Part shown: positions 57,801 through 64,000 of the stretch, one piece after another | Layout of the letters: the number at the start of each line of letters is the position of its first letter | How positions within the stretch are numbered: the first letter of the stretch is position 1 | NCBI GenBank assembly: GCA_022036555.1 | Contig: CM039133.1 | Coordinates: forward strand, 41,554,718 to 41,618,717 | Source: Microstegium vimineum | Lineage: Eukaryota > Streptophyta > Magnoliopsida > Poales > Poaceae | Direction: 5' to 3' | Length of the DNA stretch: 64,000 bases | The notes under the pieces: model-generated | Seen by the model: only the letters and a program-made list of their open reading frames with translations | Database searches by the model: none | What the model was told of the DNA's origin: nothing | Program-made: the position numbers and the translations under genes

Positions 57801-59591
57801 TGTTTTGGATAATTGATGAAACCTAAAGTACTAACCTAGCTCTAAGTGATTGAGTAGGTATAGTACACTCATTGAAGATGATGACAAGTGGTGGAGCAAG
57901 CAAAGGTGGTGGAGACCTACAACTCACACTTGGAGAAGAAGGAGAATGGAAAGACCCTAAGCTAAACAAGGCAAAGGTATATGCTAGGGCTTTTGTTTTG
58001 GTGATCAAGACACCAAGTGGGTGTTATCACATTTAGGTTAGACAACCGTACTATTAAGAGGGAAATGCAAAAGTGTTTGCGGTTTGTCAAGTGCCACTAG
58101 GTGTTATCTATATTGCATGAGCATTTAGGACCTAGTGACATACACCATGCTAAATGACAAGTGAAACATGCCAATACAAGCTCACCAAGGTGGATACTTA
58201 GTGCTTGGCAACTTAGAGCAAAGGTGGAAGAAGCAGAGACACACAGAAGGCGTCAGACGCTGAAGAAAAGGGTGTCGGACGCAAAGGATGATGGCGTCGG
58301 ACACTGGGACTGTGAACTCCGTGCGTCCGTCGGCCACAGAGAAGCTCCAGAAGAAAACTCAAAGTGCGTCGGACGCTGAGGTGCAGCGTCCGTCGGATCG
58401 ACGGAGCGTTCGGAAATATTTTCTCGGAATATTTTCAGAAACCCGAGAGCGAGGAGTTCGCGCCGGACGCTGAGGCGCAGCGTCCGTCGCAAAACATCAG
58501 AGCGTCCATCGGGCTTCCAGAGAGCTCTGTAGAGGGGCAGTTTGAAGAAAGGCGCCGGACGTTGAAGGTCAAGCGTCGGACGCTGGCGACGGAGCGTCCG
58601 TCGCCCGTGAAGCAGCCCAACGGCTAGTTCTGATAGTGCGTCGGACGCTGGCGACGGAGCGTCCGTCGCCCCCGTGAAGAGCGTTCGTCGCCAACTTATT
58701 AGGGCAACGACTAGTGGACTTTGAGGGGGTCTATAAATATGTGTTGGCCGGCTAGGGGATCTCTCTCTCTCGCACATTTGAACATCTTGAGACTCCTTTG
58801 AGCGAAGAAAACTCCCTCCCACTCATCTCCATGCTTGGTTAGTGAAAACCCAATAGAGATTGAGTGATCCAAGTGCATCTCACATATAGCTTGCATCTAG
58901 TGGCACTTGGGAGGCGTTCTCGCTGCGGATTTTTGTTTCTCTTGGTGATTGCCATCACCTAGACTGTTTGGAGCAGCGGTGGTAGATCGAGAAGCTTGGT
59001 GATTGTGCTTCGTCGACTGCAAGTTGATTGTGAGGGGTTCTTGTGCCTTCCCCGTGGGAGATCGCAAAGGTAACTCTAGTGGATTGCTCGTGGCATTTCA
59101 ATAGCCTCATCTTGTGTTGGTTGTGCGGCACCCGGTGACGGGTTTGGCGTGTGAGGCCGATTAGCGCGTGAACCTCCAAGTGAGTGTCTTGCCACAACGA
59201 GGACTAGCTAGTTGGCAAACTAGTGAACCTCGGAAGAAAATCAAGTGTCAACTATTGTTTCTTGGGATTGATTGATTTCATTGGTATTCACTTGATTGGT
59301 TCATCCCCTACTACTCTACAACGGTATAATCAGATTTCCCATCTTTGCATTACCTTATTCATATTTGTCCTAGTATATTAGGTTGTGCCTTGAGGGCTAC
59401 TAGAATTGAGTAGGAACTGTGTGATCCTAGATCTTATTAGGATATAAATTGTGGTTAGGTGGCTTTGCATCCCCTAGTAGGCTAGTGCAAGTCTAGCTTC
59501 TCTTCTTAGTTATGTAACTTGTTGTTGAGTTTGTTTTTAGTTTTCAAATTAGGCTATTCACCCCCCTCTAGCCATCACTTAGGACCTTTCA
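57801..59591 (+). repeat. 5' LTR of E4 (1791 bp)
   Basis: It starts TGTTTTGGATAATTGATG and ends ...ggacctttca. The gcgtcggacgct / gagcgtccgtcgc words are clustered at 58245-58690. The five bases before it (tctag) are the candidate left target copy. Confidence 0.85.
58616..58739 (+). promoter_or_regulatory. E4 LTR core promoter: MSA-like motif and TATA box
   Basis: CCCAACGGCTA at 58616-58626 is a perfect match to YCYAACGGYYA in element orientation. The TATA box TATAAATA is at 58732-58739. The same pair occurs in the LTR piece at 61447-61571. Confidence 0.65.
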
Positions 59592-59593
59592 AG

Positions 59594-59605
59594 TGGTATT
59601 GGAGC
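59594..59605 (+). other. Primer-binding site of E4
   Basis: TGGTATTGGAGC, resembling the tRNA-Met PBS with two mismatches. Confidence 0.75.
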
Positions 59606-59648
59606 TAGTACACTGTTGATTTGAGGCTTAACAACCTACGGTGTGAAG

Positions 59649-60806
59649 ATGGCTCATATCAACAACATGAAGAAACCACCCAAGTTTGATGGCTCAAAAT
59701 ATGGTTATTGGAAAGTCAAGATGGCCGCTCATATCAAGTCAATTAGCCGGAAAGTTTGGCTAGTGGTGGACAAGAAGTTTGAGGTTGTGAATGTGGAGGC
59801 TCCCACTCCACAAGAGGAAGAAAAATTGCAACACAATGACATTGCTCTAAGTTCTATTCATGAGGCACTTGATGAAAAAGTGTTTGAGCAAATCAAGAAT
59901 CTTGAGAGTGCTCATGAGGCTTGGAAGAAGCTAGAAGAATCATTTGAAGGCACTCAAGCCATCAAGAGTGCAAAGGCATACATCCTCAAAGAAAAGTTTG
60001 CAAGCTTCAAGATGGAGGATGATGAGAATGTGCCGGAGATGTTCCATAGGCTACAAGTGCTAGTCAATGATCTCACGGCTCTTGGTGAGAAGGTTGAGGA
60101 TAAGGACTTCTCTCACAAGTTCTTGAGAAGTCTCCCATCTCGGTTTGAGACTCTTGTGACCTTGATTGTGAGAGGTGGATTGGATACCGTGACTCCTAAC
60201 CAAGTTTTGGGCGATGTGATTACACAAGATTCCTACCGGGACAACAAAGAGAAAGATGTCAAGAAAGAAGAAAAGAAGGATGAGAAGAAGAAGAGCATAG
60301 CTTTCAAAGCTACTTCATCACACAAGAGCAATGGCAAAGCCAAGGTTGAAGAATCAAGTGAGGATGAAGACTCAAGTGCTAGTGAAGTGGATGAAGAAGA
60401 AATGGCTCTCTTTGTGAGAAAGTTTGGAAGATTCATGAAGAAGAAGGGCTATCATGCAAGAAGGAAGAGACCATCTTCCAAGAACTTTGATGAGCCAAGG
60501 AAGTGCTTCAAGTGTGGAAGCTTTGATCATCTCATTGCTCATTGTCCATACAATAGTGACAATGATGATGATGATCACAAGAAGAGAGACAAGAAAGAGA
60601 AGAAGCCCACCTTTGACAAGAAGAAGAAGAAGGGGTATTCTCACATAGTGACATGGGATAGTGACTCTTCATGTGATGATGATGATCAAGAGAAGAAGAC
60701 CACTACTAAGAAGAAGGCTCTTGCAAGCATTACGGCTGGCCAAAGAAGGAAGGTGCGGATTGAAGGGATCTGCCGATGGAAAGTTTCCATCAAAGGAAAG
60801 ACATAA
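59649..60806 (+). CDS. gag: E4 Gag, uninterrupted ORF with a foreign C-terminus (385 aa)
   Basis: The start is the ATG at 59649 (MAHINNMKKPPKFDGSKYGY), 44 bp after the PBS. The N-terminal 180 residues are the Copia capsid-like region (YWKVKMAAHIKS, EAWKKLEESFEG, FHRLQVLVNDL). A Lys/Glu-rich segment (about residues 195-245) follows, then ALFVRKFGRFMKKKGYHARR and one zinc knuckle, CFKCGSFDHLIAHC (60504-60545). Up to KKKALASI it parallels E3 Gag. The last 24 or so residues (TAGQRRKVRIEGICRWK...) have no Gag counterpart and come from the joined sequence. It is the only long retroelement ORF in the window without a break. Whether it is expressed is unknown. Confidence 0.82.
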   Translation: MAHINNMKKPPKFDGSKYGYWKVKMAAHIKSISRKVWLVVDKKFEVVNVEAPTPQEEEKLQHNDIALSSIHEALDEKVFEQIKNLESAHEAWKKLEESFEGTQAIKSAKAYILKEKFASFKMEDDENVPEMFHRLQVLVNDLTALGEKVEDKDFSHKFLRSLPSRFETLVTLIVRGGLDTVTPNQVLGDVITQDSYRDNKEKDVKKEEKKDEKKKSIAFKATSSHKSNGKAKVEESSEDEDSSASEVDEEEMALFVRKFGRFMKKKGYHARRKRPSSKNFDEPRKCFKCGSFDHLIAHCPYNSDNDDDDHKKRDKKEKKPTFDKKKKKGYSHIVTWDSDSSCDDDDQEKKTTTKKKALASITAGQRRKVRIEGICRWKVSIKGKT

Positions 60807-61432
60807 GGAAACTGGTGATTTTATGCCAGTATTGTTATAGTAGTTTGAGTCCGACTCTTGCATGAGTCGTTTGTTTTCCTTTGAAATAGGTGTGTTTGTT
60901 TAGGAAAATAATATTATTGTTTTAGATCTGGCTCCTGCGCGAGTCAGTTTCCTTAAAGTTAGGAGTTTGTTTTAGGAAGGATACGAGTCATGTCTTTGTA
61001 CAACTCTCCATGCGGGAGTATAAATATGTGTCCGAGGGTTGCGTGTAAACAGATCAATCCAACATCAATCAAACCAATTTTATTCTTATTCTACTTTTTA
61101 TCGCAATTTACCTTTTACTGCATTAGTTGTAGTTTATCAACGAGTTCTTCAAGCTTCGACGGGCTGCATCAACTTGATCTCCGTCAAACCCTTGCAAGTT
61201 CTACGTGGGAGTACCTCTGAGCTTTGGCATCCGGGCGCATCGCTGTTGCCTCATTCAGCTCTGCTCTAGTTATCCTGATCAAACCTCAATCCTAGCATCC
61301 GGGCGCATCGTCGTTGTCTGGATTGGATCTTGTTCTAGTTATCGTCCTTGTCGATTAACTGGTCAAATCGACTGGCACGCCTCCGGATATCCAATTTCGG
61401 GTATAAGCCCGAGGTGTTCGCAGATCCTGACA
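60736..61432 (+). repeat. Foreign LTR-like segment joined to E4 gag
   Basis: It contains a TATA box (gtataaatatg, about 61017), pyrimidine-rich leader sequence and an LTR-like end (gatcctgaca) at 61432, but no PBS follows. An imperfect direct repeat of about 59 bp (gcatccgggcgcatcg...ctctagttatc) occurs at 61228 and 61287. Its start could not be fixed. Confidence 0.5.
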
Positions 61433-61438
61433 CTTTTT

Positions 61439-61644
61439 GTGAAGCAGCCCAACGGCTAGTTCTGACAGTGCGTCGGACGCTGGCGACGGAGCGTCCGTCG
61501 CCCCCGTGAAAAGCGTCTGTCGCCAACTTAACAGGGCCATGACTAGTGGACTTTGAGGGGGTCTATAAATATGTGTTGGCCGGCTAGGGGATCCCTCTCT
61601 CGCACATTTGAACAGCTTGAGACTCCTTTGAGCGGAGCAAACTC
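61439..61644 (+). repeat. Internal piece of the E4-type LTR
   Basis: It matches about 58608-58825 with few differences, including the CCCAACGGCTA word and TATA box, although a few bases are missing. Both ends are abrupt. Confidence 0.85.
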
Positions 61645-62160
61645 TTTGGAATATGCCCTAGAGGTAATCATAGAGATGATGTATTCCTTGTATCCATGAC
61701 ATGTTATGAATATCCATTAAAGACAACTTGTATCGATTAGCAATTATGTGAATTGCTTGTGAAACTCTTTTACTTGCATGATTATTATAAAAGTTGTCCC
61801 TGATCGGAGTTCGTGCAAGAATGCACATGAATATTAGATCAACAAATTATTAGTTGATGACTATGTTTCACAAGTCATGGACATGAGATGTCAAGCTAAT
61901 AATGTGGGCACATGTAGGACATGATGCTGGACAGACCCGACATGAGATCGTCTCTATACACATCATGTACCTTATGTCCTTAGACCTGAGATTGTCGTAT
62001 GTACTCAAGATGTGAAACGACCTACTTAGAGACTACCAAATGCTACTCCGTAACTAGGTAGTTATAAAGGTGGCTTTCGGGTTTGTCGGGAAACATGGTG
62101 TGAGACATAGTCAATCAAGATGGAATTTGCCACTCTTCATATGAGAGAGATATCACTGGA
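61645..62160 (+). repeat. 5' part of the E5 LTR
   Basis: It matches 46371-46895 of the solo LTR from 'ggaatatgccctagagg' to 'tatcactggat' with scattered differences. The first few bases (TGTTG) appear lost. Confidence 0.88.
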
Positions 62161-64000
62161 TTTCAATACTTCATAACCTTCACTGATGATTTTAGTAGAT
62201 ATGGATATATCTACTTAATGAAACATAAGTCTGAAATATTTGAAAAGTTCAAAGAATTTCAGAATGAAGTAGAGAATCAACGTGTCAAGAAAATTAAAGC
62301 CTTGCGATCTGATCGTGGAGGCGAATATTTGAGCCATGAGTTTAGCAATCATCTAAAGAGTTGTGGAATTGTTCCACAGCTTACGCCACCTGGAATGCCT
62401 CAGAGAAACGACGTATCCGAGCGACGTAATCGGACTTTGTTGGACATGGTTCGCTCTATGATGAGCCAGTCAGACCTACCACTCTCGTTTTGGGGATATG
62501 CTCTAGAAACAGCCGCTTTCACATTGAATAGGGTACCGTCTAAGTCCGTAGTTAAGACACCACATGAGATGTGGACTGGTAAGAGTCCCAGTTTGTCTTT
62601 TCTAAAGATTTGGGGTTGTGAAGTTTATGTCAAACGACTTATGTCAGATAAACTAACACCCAAGTCGGACAAATGTTTTTTCGTGGGATATCCAAAGGAA
62701 ACTTTAGGGTATTACTTCTACAACTGATCAGAGGGCAAAGTGTTTGTTGCTCGGAACGGTGTCTTCTTAGAGAAAGAGTTTCTCAATAAAGAGAAGAGTG
62801 GATAAAAGGTGTATCTTGAAGAAGTTCAAGATGAGCCAATAGGGGATAACTCTATGAGTGATGCTAATGTAGCAGAACAAGTTGAGATACTTGTGGCAAG
62901 AGAAACACCACCACTACCACGAAGGTCAGCAAGAATCCGTGAGGCATGTGGGGAAGTGTTGTTGTTAGACGATGACGAACCTACGACATACGCGGAAGCA
63001 ATGATGGACCCAAATTCTGAGGAATGGCAAAGTGCCATGAGATCCGAGATAGATTCCATGGGAGACAATCAAGTTTGGAACTTGGTTGACCCGCCTGATG
63101 GGGTTAAACCCATAGAGTGCAAATGGGTCTATAAAAAGGAAAAGGATATAGATGGAAACGTTCACGTCTATAAAGCTCGACTTGTTGCAAAGGGTTTTCG
63201 GCAAGTTCAAGGAGTTGACTACGATGAGACATTCTTGCCGGTAGCGATGCTTAAATCTATCCGGATCATTCTAGCAATTGTTGCTTATTTCAATTATGAG
63301 ATTTGATAGATGGATGTTAAAACAGCCTTTCTAAATGGAAATTTGGAAGAGGACGTGTATATGATACAACCCGAAGGCTTTGTTGATCCTAAAAATGCAG
63401 GAAAAATATGCAAGCTAAAGAAATCCATTTATGGATTAAAGCAAGCATCTCGGAGTTGGAATATTCGTTTTGATGAAGTGATCAAAGGGTTTGGCTTTCG
63501 TCAGAATGAAGAAGAACCTTGTGTTTACAAGAGGGAAAGTGGGAGCGCTGTTGTATTTCTAATCTTGTATGTGGATGACATACTATTGATTGGGAATGAC
63601 ATTCCTATGTTGCAATCCGTAAAGACTTCACTGGATAATAGTTTTTCTATGAAGGATTTAGGAGAAGCAACATACATTTTGGGCATTAAGATCTATAGAG
63701 ATAGATCAAAGAGGCTTATAGGATTAAGCCAAGATACATACATTGACAAGGTGTTGAAATGGTTCAACATGGAACAATCCAAGAGAGGGTTCTTTCCTAT
63801 GTCACATGGTATGCGTTTTAGTGAGAAGCAGTGTCCTACGACAGCTGATGAGCAAAAGCGCATCAGTAAGGTTCCATATGCTTCGGCTATTGGTTCCATT
63901 ATGTACACCATGATATGTACTTGCCCAGATGTCTCATATGCTCTAAGTGTTGCGAGCAGGTACTAAGCAAATCCAGGTGAGAGTCATGGACGCTTGTTAA
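62161..64000 (+). pseudogene. pol: E5 integrase core, RT (partial, broken)
   Basis: The integrase core begins FQYFITFTDDFSRYGYIYLM, after the position of the first catalytic Asp, which is missing. The second (RSDRGGEYLS) and the Glu (DVSERRNRT) are present. Stops lie at about 62728 (TGA), 62803 (TAA), 63304-63309 (TGA TAG, just before MDVKTAFLNG) and 63964 (TAA). RT shows KARLVAKGFRQVQGVDYDE, 'YGLKQASRSW' and an intact YVDDILLIG (about 63570). RNase H is outside the window. Confidence 0.9.

Larger units (their letters stand above)
57801..60735 (+). mobile_element. Copia element E4 (SIRE-like), only 5' LTR, PBS and gag remain
   Basis: A complete-looking 5' LTR, PBS and an open gag are followed at about 60735 by unrelated sequence; protease, integrase and RT are absent. 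A separate piece of the same LTR lies at 61439-61644. Its LTR and gag are related to those of E3. Confidence 0.85.
61645..64000 (+). mobile_element. Copia element E5 (different lineage), internally deleted and cut by the window edge
   Basis: An LTR part (61645-62160) belonging to the same family as the solo LTR at 46368 is joined directly to integrase-RT sequence. The rest of the LTR, PBS, gag, protease and the integrase N-terminus are missing. It runs off the right end of the window. Confidence 0.88.

Noticed and set aside
60233..60644. Minus-strand Ser/Leu-rich ORFs opposite E4 gag
   Set aside because: Antisense of Lys/Asp/Glu-rich codons; typical shadow frames.

Overview
This window looks like nuclear DNA of a grass, probably a panicoid. 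The evidence is intron-containing F-box/LRR genes of the grass type, several nested Ty1/Copia LTR retrotransposons of the SIRE (Maximus/Opie-like) kind with a 'MARTK...' env-like ORF, GGCCCA promoter motifs, Stowaway, hAT and CACTA remnants, and a plant tRNA-derived SINE. Nothing bacterial, organellar or viral was seen. The species assignment is inference.

Layout. 1-13018: Copia element E1 on the minus strand, complete except that its left LTR is cut by the window edge. It carries gag, protease, integrase, RT-RNase H, a broken env-like ORF and an LTR-like module inside the element. E1 sits inside the left LTR of a second minus-strand Copia element, E2 (13019-23858). 23859-26700: intergenic DNA with a CACTA remnant and a GC-rich island. 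26705-41440: a gene island with three F-box/LRR paralogs. Gene A (+) looks intact with four exons. Gene B (-) appears frameshifted before its F-box. Gene C (-) has lost its F-box half. They share exon structure and are separated by MITEs, a SINE and old retroelement debris. 41441-44564: MITEs, a CACTA end, and an LTR end with PBS. 44565-53980: plus-strand SIRE-like element E3, fairly young, with a solo LTR inserted in its 5' LTR and only a stub of its 3' LTR. 53981-57800: a long LTR-like sequence (with a SINE inside) followed by a fragment of another LTR. 57801-61644: a SIRE-like 5' LTR with PBS and one uninterrupted gag ORF (E4), fused to foreign LTR sequence and then to a second piece of its own LTR. 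61645-64000: a Copia element of another lineage (E5), with part of its LTR joined directly to the integrase core.

How it fits together. The retroelements are a record of successive insertion. Most of their ORFs are broken, largely by changes that look like cytosine deamination. The only host genes supported are the F-box/LRR family, whose products would be expected to act as substrate adaptors of SCF ubiquitin ligases.

The most interesting signals are regulatory. The LTRs of three Copia families carry an AACGGCTA word 20-120 bp upstream of the TATA box. In two families it is a perfect match to the plant M-phase-specific activator consensus, in opposite orientations. E1 also has a U3-like module and a T8A8 palindrome inside the element, directly upstream of the env-like ORF, which could be a second promoter. 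All alignments and counts were done by eye.
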